DNA from: Paenibacillus caseinilyticus
GTDB lineage: Bacteria; Bacillota; Bacilli; Paenibacillales; NBRC-103111
Assembly: GCF_027533645.1 (NCBI RefSeq)
Contig: NZ_JAQAGY010000001.1
Span: 434,001-498,000 of the forward strand
Reading direction: 5' to 3'
Length of the DNA stretch: 64,000 nucleotides
Shown: in pieces, positions 10,069 through 16,667 of the stretch
How the letters are laid out: each line of letters begins with the position of its first letter
Numbering within the stretch: the stretch's first letter is position 1
Program-made: the position numbers and the translations under genes
Notes under the pieces: model-generated
Seen by the model: only the letters and a program-made list of their open reading frames with translations
The model's database searches: none
Told to the model about the DNA's origin: nothing

Positions 10069-10205
10069 CTAGGAACGTTACGTTCCATGCTGTAGGTCTA
10101 GGATTGGTTACCCGCTGTGGTTTCACGCTGTACGCCTAGGATCGGTTACCCGCTGTGGTTTCACCGCGTAAGCCAAGGAACATTACGTTCCATGCTGTAG
10201 GTCTA
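10069..10205. repeat. Modular short repeats in A-B-B-A order
   Basis: Four abutting units. Units 1 and 4 (10069-10099 and 10174-10204) share aggaac-tacgttccatgctgtaggtct and differ by one or two bases. Units 2 and 3 (about 10100-10137 and 10138-10173) share ttacccgctgtggtttcac. All begin ctagga or caagga and carry gttac or attac. The A units contain the palindrome ggaacgttacgttcc. This looks like a dispersed intergenic repeat family, not a CRISPR. Confidence 0.6.
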
Positions 10206-10226
10206 CACCTATTTCCGCTGCAATAC

Positions 10227-10261
10227 GGACAGGCTGCCTCGATCACCGCGGCAGCCTGTCC
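10227..10261. terminator. Strong 12-bp hairpin between convergent genes
   Basis: A perfect stem ggacaggctgcc/ggcagcctgtcc with an 11-nt loop. It lies past the alpha-mannosidase stop and 77 bp past the stop of the convergent rhodanese-MBL gene. There is no T-run on either side, so intrinsic termination is possible but not certain. Confidence 0.5.
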
Positions 10262-10337
10262 GTGCTTATCATTCAGCTGGTGAGGGAGGGCAAGCCTCGG
10301 CAAGGTGAACATCCCCCCACCTCTCCCCCAGCCGCCA

Positions 10338-11465
10338 TCATCGTACCGCACACCGGTTAGGCCCGATCTCCATCTCCCGCTGCTCTGCCGCATCCGGCCT
10401 GAGCTTCCCCCTGTTCGTCTCGCGGATATCCAGGTAAGCATTCGGCTGCGGCGGCAGGTTCTCCGTGACCATTCGCCGGAATTCCGCCTCATCCTCGATG
10501 TTCAGCCCGTGGTTGCGTTCGAACAGCTCTCCGAGCCTTGCCGATACGCTTCCGTCCTCATGGAGCTCGTCCACGATCATGAAGTGGGCCGGCAGCACCA
10601 TCAGCTCCGCAGACAGTTCCTTATACCGCTTGTACAAGGACTCTCTCAGATCGCCCGCCCAGTCCTCCGCCACCCCGGCGAGGTCCGGTCTTCCGATCGA
10701 ATCGATGAAGAGGATGTCACCGGAGAGCAGGAACCTCCCGTCCACAATGAACGAGGTCGATCCGATCGTATGTCCCGGCGTATGCAGCGCATGAATCGCG
10801 ATCGATGTCTCCCCGATGGCCAGGTTCTGCCCGTCATCCAGCGGACGATAGGCGAACTCGGCTTCCTCCGCATCCTTTGGGGGCAGCCAATAGGAAGCGC
10901 CGGCCTGTTCCGCGATCGTCCGGCCGCCGGAGATATGGTCGGCATGCAGGTGCGTATCGAATACATGCGTAATCTTGGCACCGTGGGCTTGGGCAAAGTC
11001 CGTATACACCTCGGTCATCCGTGCAGCATCAATTACTGCCGCTTCCCCGCCGGAGACGATCATGTAGGACAAGCAGCCCTTGCCTATCCGCACGAATTGA
11101 TACAACTCGCCCCCGCCGCTGAGCTCCCCTATCTTGACCGGCCTCAGATGCTCGCTCCAGGCTTTCATGCCGCCTTTCAGGTAGGCTGCAGCGAAGCCCG
11201 CATCCGACAGCATCTCGGCTACCATCACCGACGAGCCTTCCTTGGCGCACACCACCAGAATTTCTTCGCCTGCCGGAAGCTGGGGTACAATCCCCTCGAC
11301 CCCATCCAGCAGATCGAAGTACGGGACATGGAGGTAACGGAAGTGCTTCCCTTCGATCTTCCAATCGGCGAAGTCGGTGGCATTGCGGACATCCAGTACG
11401 AACAGCTCTTCCCGGCCGATCACTTTGGCTGCGGCTTCTTGCGTTGTCATGGCTCTTACTGCCAT
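10338..11465 (-). CDS. Rhodanese-metallo-beta-lactamase fusion (YrkH/CstB-like persulfide dioxygenase)
   Basis: From ATG 11465 the protein has 375 residues; the frame extends upstream but lacks a better start. The N-terminal 100 residues are a rhodanese domain with active-site loop VCAKEGSS. The rest is an MBL-fold hydrolase with zinc/iron ligands THLHADH, the HTPGHTIGS histidine and [14 protein letters not shown] aspartate, as in ETHE1-type persulfide dioxygenases. Probable role: oxidising low-molecular-weight persulfides to sulfite, with the rhodanese shuttling sulfane sulfur. It is the last gene of the sulfur locus and has its own operator (11471-11486) just before the start. TTGACC followed by TATATA flanks that operator. 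If TATATA is the true -10, the start would be the ATG at 11450 on a leaderless transcript. Confidence 0.85.
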   Translation of the reverse strand: MAVRAMTTQEAAAKVIGREELFVLDVRNATDFADWKIEGKHFRYLHVPYFDLLDGVEGIVPQLPAGEEILVVCAKEGSSVMVAEMLSDAGFAAAYLKGGMKAWSEHLRPVKIGELSGGGELYQFVRIGKGCLSYMIVSGGEAAVIDAARMTEVYTDFAQAHGAKITHVFDTHLHADHISGGRTIAEQAGASYWLPPKDAEEAEFAYRPLDDGQNLAIGETSIAIHALHTPGHTIGSTSFIVDGRFLLSGDILFIDSIGRPDLAGVAEDWAGDLRESLYKRYKELSAELMVLPAHFMIVDELHEDGSVSARLGELFERNHGLNIEDEAEFRRMVTENLPPQPNAYLDIRETNRGKLRPDAAEQREMEIGPNRCAVR

Positions 11466-11470
11466 TCTAT

Positions 11471-11486
11471 ATACCCCCAGGAGTAT
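11471..11486 (-). promoter_or_regulatory. CstR-type operator 1
   Basis: ATACCCCCAGGAGTAT, a near-palindrome of the form ATACyCC-nnnn-rGkrTAT. It lies 6-21 nt ahead of ATG 11465, between TTGACC and TATATA on the minus strand. Three similar sites in the same 3 kb support it. Confidence 0.7.
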
Positions 11487-11538
11487 TATTTTGGTCAAAA
11501 AAATAGGCTGTACCGTACGCTGCACCCTATGCTGCATC

Positions 11539-12114
11539 TCAGGACTGCGCTGCGTTAACCTGCTCCCCGGGCCACTCGCTCATGCCTGGCACCACATTGA
11601 TCACCTGCGTGAACCCGGCTGCAGTCAATTGCTGCGCGGCCAGATCGCTCCGGCTGCCTGTACGGCAGACCACGTAGAGGGGATGCTCCCGGTTCAGTTC
11701 CCCGAGACGGGCTTCCAGCTCGCCGAGCGGGATCGACAGGGCACCTGGGATATGGCCGAAGCAGTATTCCGCCGACTCGCGGACATCGAGCACGGCCAGC
11801 GGTTCGCCAGCCCCCAGCATCGAGACGAGCTGTTCATTCGAAGCCACATGAGGGTGCCTCTTCTCCGGGAGACCTGCACCGCGGGATTTGCGAAGATAGT
11901 GCTTCAGTGTACCTCCCTCTTCCACGGTGCCCAGATACTGGTGTCCCGCACTTTCCGACCAAGCCCTGATATCCGCCGTCGATCCCTTGTCCGTCGCCTG
12001 CACTTCCATTACGCTGCCTGGGTGCAGGTCATTCATCGCCTTCTTAGTCCGGACAATCGGCATCGGGCAGGCGAGTCCCTTGGCATCCACCACGGCATTT
12101 GCTTTGATTATCAT
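11539..12114 (-). CDS. TusA-rhodanese fusion protein (YrkF-like)
   Basis: Chosen start ATG 12114 gives 191 residues, preceded by GGAAGGGAG at a good distance. An in-frame ATG at 12144 overlaps the previous stop (TAATG) and is the alternative. Residues about 1-75 are a TusA/SirA sulfur carrier with the key cysteine in [16 protein letters not shown]. Residues about 95-191 are a rhodanese domain with active loop CRTGSR. It probably carries and transfers sulfane sulfur in the cytoplasm. The order with neighbours (TusA, DsrE-like, TusA-rhodanese, rhodanese-MBL) mirrors the Bacillus yrk and staphylococcal cst loci. It is cotranscribed with the gene at 12144-12623. Confidence 0.85.
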   Translation of the reverse strand: MIIKANAVVDAKGLACPMPIVRTKKAMNDLHPGSVMEVQATDKGSTADIRAWSESAGHQYLGTVEEGGTLKHYLRKSRGAGLPEKRHPHVASNEQLVSMLGAGEPLAVLDVRESAEYCFGHIPGALSIPLGELEARLGELNREHPLYVVCRTGSRSDLAAQQLTAAGFTQVINVVPGMSEWPGEQVNAAQS

Positions 12115-12143
12115 GTTGTTGCACTCCCTTCCTGAACCTTTCA

Positions 12144-12623
12144 TTAGATGAACAAGTTCACGTTCCCGTTCTCGGCATCACCCAGATACGCGGCCACTCC
12201 CGCATACTCCAGCCCGTCCAGGAGTTCTTCCTCCTGAAGGCCGAGCAGGTCCATGGTCATCGTGCAGGCCACCAGCTTCACCCCCTGCTCCTGCGCCAGT
12301 CCGATCAGGTCCGGCAGCGGCATCGCGTTATGCTTTTGGATGACATGCTTGATCATCTGGTGGCCCATACCGGCGAAGTTCATCCGGGACAGTCCCATCC
12401 GGTCTGCGCCGCGCGGCATCATCCTGGCGAACATCCGCTCCAGGAATCCCTTCTTTACGGGTACGGGATGTTCCTTGCGGAAAGCATTGAGACCCCAGAA
12501 GGTGGAGAAGATCGTCACCTCGTGGTCGTAAGCGGCAGCGCCGTTAGCAATAATGAAAGCGGCCATCGCTTTATCGTAATCTCCGCTGAACAGGATAATC
12601 GTTGTTTTTTTCTTGTCGGTCAT
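12144..12623 (-). CDS. DsrE/DsrF/DrsH-like sulfur-relay protein (YrkE-like)
   Basis: 159 residues, start ATG 12623 with AAGGAGAG 8 nt upstream. The opening KTTIILFSGDYDKAMAAFIIANGAA and the Cys-containing segment KLVACTMTMDLLGL belong to the DsrE/F-like (peroxiredoxin-family-like) proteins, where the cysteine carries persulfide sulfur. It is a soluble, probably oligomeric partner of the two TusA-type proteins on either side. It lies 28 bp after the upstream TusA gene and its stop overlaps an ATG of the downstream frame, so it is mid-operon. Confidence 0.8.
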   Translation of the reverse strand: MTDKKKTTIILFSGDYDKAMAAFIIANGAAAYDHEVTIFSTFWGLNAFRKEHPVPVKKGFLERMFARMMPRGADRMGLSRMNFAGMGHQMIKHVIQKHNAMPLPDLIGLAQEQGVKLVACTMTMDLLGLQEEELLDGLEYAGVAAYLGDAENGNVNLFI

Positions 12624-12651
12624 GATGTTCTCTCCTTGAAGTTCGAATGAT

Positions 12652-12882
12652 TCAACCTTTTTGAATCCAAAATTTCAGGATGCCGTCTTCCTCCCGGTCT
12701 TGCAGCAGTTCATGTCCTCCGGACTTGGCCCAGGCGGCCAGATCGTTTTTGGCTCCTTTATCCGTGGCATGAATCTCCAGCACCTGTCCCGGGACCAGCT
12801 CTCCCATCGCTTTTTTGGTTCTGACGATCGGCATCGGACATGCTAAGCCTTTGGCGTCTACGAGTTTATCCGCATTCATCAT
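12652..12882 (-). CDS. TusA/SirA-family sulfur carrier (YrkI-like)
   Basis: 76 residues from ATG 12882 (GGAGG 8 nt upstream; a second ATG follows at once at 12879). The signature [16 protein letters not shown] holds the sulfur-accepting cysteine of TusA proteins and is identical to that of the fused TusA domain two genes downstream. A full-length single-domain protein, it is the first gene of the TusA/DsrE/TusA-rhodanese unit. That unit is headed by operator 12938-12953. Confidence 0.85.
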   Translation of the reverse strand: MMNADKLVDAKGLACPMPIVRTKKAMGELVPGQVLEIHATDKGAKNDLAAWAKSGGHELLQDREEDGILKFWIQKG

Positions 12883-13232
12883 TTGTGTATTCCTCCGTTT
12901 GTTGTTTGACAATGTATATTCAAGGCATTAGTTACCCATACCCCTATGGGTATACTAAAGGCAGACGCAGGGCTTGTCAATCCCCCGCGGCGGGGCATCC
13001 CTCAACTTGGAGACCCGGCCGCTCCCTGTGCCCAAGCCCTCCCCCCGCTGAAGGGCGGCCGGCAACAGATCCTGCTGCTGAATCCCTTTGACTGCGCGTT
13101 TGCTTCTCATCGGCGTTGCCGCCATACCTCACCGTCATATAGCAGAACAAGAGCCTGCATCATGACCGCCATCTTCCCAGATGCTTCCACGACGAGACTC
13201 CTTATTTTTACATAGTTGACGGGGGTGGTCTC
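12883..13232. other. Intergenic region with operator
   Basis: About 350 bp between the regulator's stop and the TusA gene. It contains the operator/promoter at 12938-12953. The rest (about 12961-13232) shows no supported gene; a plus-strand frame at 12946-13215 has no ribosome site or recognisable domain. Confidence 0.6.
12938..12953 (-). promoter_or_regulatory. CstR-type operator 2
   Basis: ATACCCCTATGGGTAT, the most symmetric of four sites, 56 nt upstream of the TusA start. On the minus strand it sits inside TTTAGTATACC-n-TAGGGGTATG-n-GTAAC. The same longer string surrounds the operator at 14009-14024, so promoter and operator are conserved together. Confidence 0.8.
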
Positions 13233-13496
13233 TTATCTGCTCTTGATGAGCAGTTCAACGGCGTCGTGCACCATTTTCCCTGTGTCGTTCCCTTTTTCTT
13301 TCTCCTCGAGAATGCATTGCTCCAGATTAACCGCCACAATATAGGCCATGGCCTTGTCAGCCGCGCTGCGTACGGCCGAGAGCTGGGCTACGACATCCTT
13401 GCAGTCTTTGCCTTCTTCCATCATTTTGAGGACTCCCCGGATCTGTCCTTCCATCCTTTTGAGACGCTGGCGTACTTTATCGTCATAGGTGTGCAT
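13233..13496 (-). CDS. CsoR-family repressor of the CstR (persulfide-sensing) type (YrkD-like)
   Basis: 87 residues from ATG 13496 (GAGGAAG 10 nt upstream); the longer frame upstream runs through the operator and is unlikely. The helical DUF156/CsoR fold is recognisable from RLKRMEGQIRGVLKMMEEGKDCKDVVAQL. The sensing cysteines are Cys32 and Cys61. The copper-ligand histidine of true CsoR, four residues before the second cysteine, is Asn57 here, which argues for a CstR-like persulfide sensor. It probably represses the sulfur locus through the four ATACCC-type operators, including one 22-37 nt before its own start. Disulfide, trisulfide or tetrasulfide formation between the two cysteines would release DNA. 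Confidence 0.88.
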   Translation of the reverse strand: MHTYDDKVRQRLKRMEGQIRGVLKMMEEGKDCKDVVAQLSAVRSAADKAMAYIVAVNLEQCILEEKEKGNDTGKMVHDAVELLIKSR

Positions 13497-13517
13497 AGGC
13501 TGTGAACTTCCTCTCTT

Positions 13518-13533
13518 ATACTCCTGCAGGTAT
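13518..13533 (-). promoter_or_regulatory. CstR-type operator 3
   Basis: ATACTCCTGCAGGTAT in the short gap between the rhodanese-like gene (stop 13535) and the regulator (start 13496). It suggests autoregulation of the regulator as a separate transcript. Confidence 0.65.
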
Positions 13534-13534
13534 A

Positions 13535-13915
13535 TTATGTCCGATAACAAGGAGAAGGACAAGGACAAGCTCTGCTTCGCAGCGCATACAGTTCGCCGAA
13601 TCCGTGCTTCTTCAGCACGCGGGCTGCCTTGATGCTCTTGCGCCGGCTGTCCGACAGGATCAGAACCGGCTCGCTGGACTTCAGCTCCTTATGCCAGACA
13701 TACGGCAGACGGCCTAAGGAAATGTTCACCGCTCCGGATACGGGATTCTCCCGGTAATCCGATGCATCCCGGATATCGACCATCTTCAGGGTGGCGGCAT
13801 AGGAAGGCATTCGGCGCATGGCCTCTTCATCCACGAATGCCAGCCCTCTCACCGGCATCCAGCTTCTCACCGCCCCCCAGATACAGATTACGAGCAGTGC
13901 GATCAGGATTGACAT
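13535..13915 (-). CDS. Membrane-anchored rhodanese-like protein lacking the catalytic cysteine
   Basis: 126 residues, start ATG 13915 with TAGGAGGATGA just upstream. One N-terminal membrane helix (SILIALLVICIWGAV) is followed by a single rhodanese fold ('VDIRDASDYRENPVSGAVNISLGRLP'). The active-site loop reads LSDSRRKS, so serine stands where rhodaneses have cysteine. The short tail ACPCPSPC adds three cysteines. It sits first in the sulfur locus behind operator 14009-14024. It may bind rather than transfer sulfur, or use the tail cysteines; function is not known. Confidence 0.7.
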   Translation of the reverse strand: MSILIALLVICIWGAVRSWMPVRGLAFVDEEAMRRMPSYAATLKMVDIRDASDYRENPVSGAVNISLGRLPYVWHKELKSSEPVLILSDSRRKSIKAARVLKKHGFGELYALRSRACPCPSPCYRT

Positions 13916-14008
13916 GATTCATCCTCCTAAGGCATCCCAGACAAGACCTGAGGATCTTGTTTGCGAGAGGCAAGTAGTATGGTAGGCGGCATCGTCCCTC
14001 GGTTACGC

Positions 14009-14024
14009 ATACCCCTACAGGTAT
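14009..14024 (-). promoter_or_regulatory. CstR-type operator 4
   Basis: ATACCCCTACAGGTAT, 94 nt upstream of the membrane rhodanese-like gene. The minus-strand context TTTAGTATACC...TAGGGGTATG.GTAAC matches operator 2, giving a shared promoter-operator layout. Confidence 0.75.
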
Positions 14025-14130
14025 ACTAAACCGCGAAGCCTTCATTGTCAACGCTTCACGCTTCTCATCTCCCCTTTACGTTTACATCCGTTCCAGTTTT
14101 TAGGCAGGGGCGCTCATTTTTTCGGGGATG

Positions 14131-14139
14131 TGGTATAAT
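14131..14139 (+). promoter_or_regulatory. Extended -10 promoter for the stalk-domain gene
   Basis: TGGTATAAT, a TGn extended -10, 63 bp upstream of ATG 14202. The -35 region is poor, as is usual for this promoter type. Confidence 0.6.
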
Positions 14140-14201
14140 GGACGAACGTTTTACTCTCATAATAACCGATCCATAATACAACCAGACCTGCTGCCTAAAG
14201 G

Positions 14202-15212
14202 ATGATACTCTTGCATTTACGCCAACTCACGATCCCGGTGCTCGCCGCCAGCCTGCTGCTGCTTGGGCTGCCTGCTTCCACCTATTCCGAAACCGGCTCC
14301 CTCACGGAGACCGTCCAATTCCCTCCAGCCGCGGCAGGGCTAGACGAACCACTCACGGTCTATCTCCGCGGAGCGGAATCGTTCCGAATCGCCTGGAGGC
14401 TGGGCGTCACGGACGCGTCCGGTCTGTATACAGCGGCGGACAGCACCGCCTATTATACCAGCGGCGGACAGCGCACCGCGGTCCTGCCGTCGGGGGCCCA
14501 GGTGCCAGTTCCCGCCAACCCGCCAGCCGCTGCTCCTGCCGTACCTTCCGATTCCGGCATGACGTTCAGCTTTCCTTCCGGATATCTGGCCTATAGGGAC
14601 CATACCGGCTTGTCCTGGAGCTATGCGCTTCCCTCCGGCCGGACCGTCCGGCAGGAGAGCGTACAGGCGGACGGGGCCGGCCATGTATATTTCCAGGATG
14701 ACGCCGGGGGCTGGTACTCTCTGGACCGCCTCGGACAGGAGAGGTATGTGCTGCTGGGCGGAGCAAGTCTGCGCGATACCAAGTGCCGTGTCGCCCCGTC
14801 CGGCGATGCCTTCTGCGCGTCTGCCCGTCTCGGGCTCTTCGGCATCCGCCCCCTAACACAAAATCCCCGCCTTCTCATCGATGGCAGGGAACAGTTCTAT
14901 GCGGTAGCTCCGGAAGTGCGCAGCGGCGTGACGCTCGTTCCCCTGCGCGCGGTCTTCGAAGCGCTGCAGGCGAACGTTACGTGGCATGGGGAGAGCCGCA
15001 CCATAGAGGCGGTTAAGGGGAACCGCCGGGTGATCTTGACGATCGGCAGTCCGCAGGCTTCCGTCAACGGGAAGGCCGCCGGGCTGGAGCAGCCGCCGGT
15101 GATCGAGAACGGTACGACGCTTGTTCCGCTCCGGTTCGTCAGCGAAGCGCTCGGCTCCCAGGTCATCTGGGAAGCGGCGACACGGACCATTCAGATTGTG
15201 AGTCTGCGATGA
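14202..15212 (+). CDS. Secreted protein with C-terminal copper-amine-oxidase-N-like (stalk) domain
   Basis: 336 residues. The signal peptide covers residues 1-29 (IPVLAASLLLLGLPASTYS). About 30-225 is a proline/serine-rich and beta-rich region with no recognised family. About 225-335 is the stalk domain seen widely in Paenibacillus secreted proteins, with paired 'GVTLVPLRAVFEALQANVTW' and 'GTTLVPLRFVSEALGSQVIW' repeats that may bind cell-wall or surface polymers. The ATG at 14202 directly abuts AAAGG. The TTG at 14211 has better spacing from AAAGGATGA and would shorten the protein by three residues. Monocistronic, with its own promoter and terminator. Confidence 0.75.
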   Translation: MILLHLRQLTIPVLAASLLLLGLPASTYSETGSLTETVQFPPAAAGLDEPLTVYLRGAESFRIAWRLGVTDASGLYTAADSTAYYTSGGQRTAVLPSGAQVPVPANPPAAAPAVPSDSGMTFSFPSGYLAYRDHTGLSWSYALPSGRTVRQESVQADGAGHVYFQDDAGGWYSLDRLGQERYVLLGGASLRDTKCRVAPSGDAFCASARLGLFGIRPLTQNPRLLIDGREQFYAVAPEVRSGVTLVPLRAVFEALQANVTWHGESRTIEAVKGNRRVILTIGSPQASVNGKAAGLEQPPVIENGTTLVPLRFVSEALGSQVIWEAATRTIQIVSLR

Positions 15213-15230
15213 TCATATCCACCTTATGTT

Positions 15231-15254
15231 AACCCGGTGATTCGTTACCGGGTT
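15231..15254 (+). terminator. Terminator between convergent genes
   Basis: Stem aacccggt/accgggtt with an 8-nt loop, followed by ATTTTATT on the plus strand. It ends the stalk-domain gene. The convergent DUF4956 gene stops only 4 bp away and may use the same hairpin. Confidence 0.75.
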
Positions 15255-15257
15255 ATT

Positions 15258-15938
15258 TTATTGCGCGTAATCGCCGGTATAATTGATCAGGGCAACGTCC
15301 TGTACGCCATCCAGACCGGCCAGCTCGCCTACGAACGCCGTGTTGTCGTCCTTCAGCCGCAGTTCCAGCGTCAATTCCGTGAAGTCTTTGCGCACGGTCT
15401 TGCTCTTCACCTGGTAAGCGATTTTGCGCAGAGCGGTTTTCACCTCTACAGCCGCTTGGTCGTTGTGGCGGATGATGAGGAGGTAAGGCTGCTCCCTGAC
15501 TTTGCGGGAGGACAACCAGATGAGCACCAAGCCTACGCCAATCGAACCTAGCAGCGCGATGGGATACATCTTCGCGCCGGTCGCGATCCCCGCCGCTACA
15601 GCCCAGAACATATAGATAATGTCGAGCGGGTCTTTCACCGCGGTCCGGAAGCGCACGATGCTCAGAGCGCCGACCATCCCCAGCGAGAGAACGATGTTCG
15701 AGGAGATCGTCATGATCACAATCGTCGTCACCATCGTCATCAGCACGAAGGACACATTGTAATTGTAGCTGTATACCACCCCGCGGAACGTCCTGCGGTA
15801 GATATAGAAGATGAAGAAGCCGATGCCGAAGGAGATCAGCAGGCCGAGCAGGATATCGATATAAGATACGCTCCGGAACGCATCCACATGCAGCAGGCTT
15901 TTTTTGATGACATCTTGGAAATTGAGCGTATCGCCCAT
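15258..15938 (-). CDS. DUF4956 membrane protein
   Basis: 226 residues, start ATG 15938 with AAAGGGGAA upstream. Three to four membrane helices in the first 145 residues (LLGLLISFGIGFFIFYIY, VSFVLMTMVTTIVIMTIS, MFWAVAAGIATGA, LLGSIGVGLVLIWL) include the family-typical segment SLGMVGALSIVRFRTAVKDPLDIIYMFWA. An 80-residue cytoplasmic alpha/beta tail follows. Function is not known biochemically. In many genomes this family sits beside VTC-domain and CotH-domain genes, as here. It is the last gene of the Pel-like operon, 19 nt after the VTC gene. Confidence 0.8.
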   Translation of the reverse strand: MGDTLNFQDVIKKSLLHVDAFRSVSYIDILLGLLISFGIGFFIFYIYRRTFRGVVYSYNYNVSFVLMTMVTTIVIMTISSNIVLSLGMVGALSIVRFRTAVKDPLDIIYMFWAVAAGIATGAKMYPIALLGSIGVGLVLIWLSSRKVREQPYLLIIRHNDQAAVEVKTALRKIAYQVKSKTVRKDFTELTLELRLKDDNTAFVGELAGLDGVQDVALINYTGDYAQ

Positions 15939-15957
15939 CTTCAGTTCCCCTTTGTAC

Positions 15958-16665
15958 TTATAATTTGAAGTGACGCATGCCCGTCTCCCGGCAGATCACG
16001 TATTTCGATATCGCGGACCGCTGGTGCGCTTGAGGCTGCACGAGCACGCGGACCAGCTCCGGCAGGAACGCATTGAATTTGATCTCCATGATCGTCCTCG
16101 CCGCATCCAGCCCCTCGAGCAGGACCAGCCCTTCATCGAACATATCGTACGTGTTAATCCCGGCAGACAGCTTCTTGTCGAAGGTAATCCGCACATCGCT
16201 GGGTCCGTAGACATAAGCTTCCCGCTCATAATCCACGATGGCTGCCGGACGGAAGCCCCGTCCGAGCGCTTGATAGAAATCCTGCAGCAGCGCATCTTCC
16301 GCGTCCCGCAAGCAGGAAGCATCGCCCGCCAGGATGCGGTCGTACTGCGCTCTCTCCAGTCCGGCTGCTTCCTTGCAGACGTAGTCCCCGTACTTGCTCT
16401 TGCGCTCCAGCTTGATCGTCTTGTCGCTGCCGTCGTAGATCCGTATCCGGTACTTCTCGCGGCCGAAGACGCCGTTCACTTTGTCGTAGAGGGAATGGTC
16501 CTGCGGCCCGTCGAAGTACAGGCTGCGGATTCCATAGCCGTCCGGACTCCCGGAGTGGCCGTCGAGGCTTAGTACCCCCGACAGCCGGGTCCGCAGGGCG
16601 CTGTACTCGTGCGGGTGGATGTAGTATTTAAATTCATGCCGCAGGTGCTTTCCTTGAAAGTTCAT
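15958..16665 (-). CDS. VTC-domain protein (putative polyphosphate polymerase)
   Basis: 235 residues. The CYTH/VTC tunnel fold is recognisable from LRHEFKYYIHP at the start, the paired YRIRIYDGSDKTIKLERKSK strand and YEREAYVYGPSDVRITFDKKL, then the final EIKFNAFLPELV. These supply the alternating basic and acidic residues that bind nucleotide triphosphate and manganese. Yeast Vtc4 makes polyphosphate from ATP; bacterial single-domain homologues have been little studied. The gene starts 2 nt after the stop of the PelG-CotH gene and is tightly coupled to DUF4956, so the products probably act together at the membrane. Confidence 0.8.
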   Translation of the reverse strand: MNFQGKHLRHEFKYYIHPHEYSALRTRLSGVLSLDGHSGSPDGYGIRSLYFDGPQDHSLYDKVNGVFGREKYRIRIYDGSDKTIKLERKSKYGDYVCKEAAGLERAQYDRILAGDASCLRDAEDALLQDFYQALGRGFRPAAIVDYEREAYVYGPSDVRITFDKKLSAGINTYDMFDEGLVLLEGLDAARTIMEIKFNAFLPELVRVLVQPQAHQRSAISKYVICRETGMRHFKL

Positions 16666-16667
16666 CG

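Larger units (their letters stand above)
10022..10337. other. Non-coding region between convergent genes
   Basis: About 315 bp with no supported gene. It contains the modular short repeats (10069-10205) and the strong hairpin (10227-10261) listed separately. Confidence 0.6.

Noticed and set aside
10069-10205. CRISPR array
   Set aside because: Units are of two types, directly abutting without unique spacers, and no cas genes are near.
10338-11537. Longer version of the rhodanese-MBL gene starting at 11537
   Set aside because: The extra 24 codons cover the promoter and operator and overlap the previous gene's end without a ribosome site.
12946-13215. Small plus-strand gene of 89 codons
   Set aside because: It starts over the operator, has no ribosome site and a proline/cysteine-rich translation with no resemblance to a family.
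13233-13496. Copper-sensing CsoR
   Set aside because: The copper-ligand His is Asn57, and the surrounding genes are sulfur-transfer proteins, not copper pumps or chaperones.
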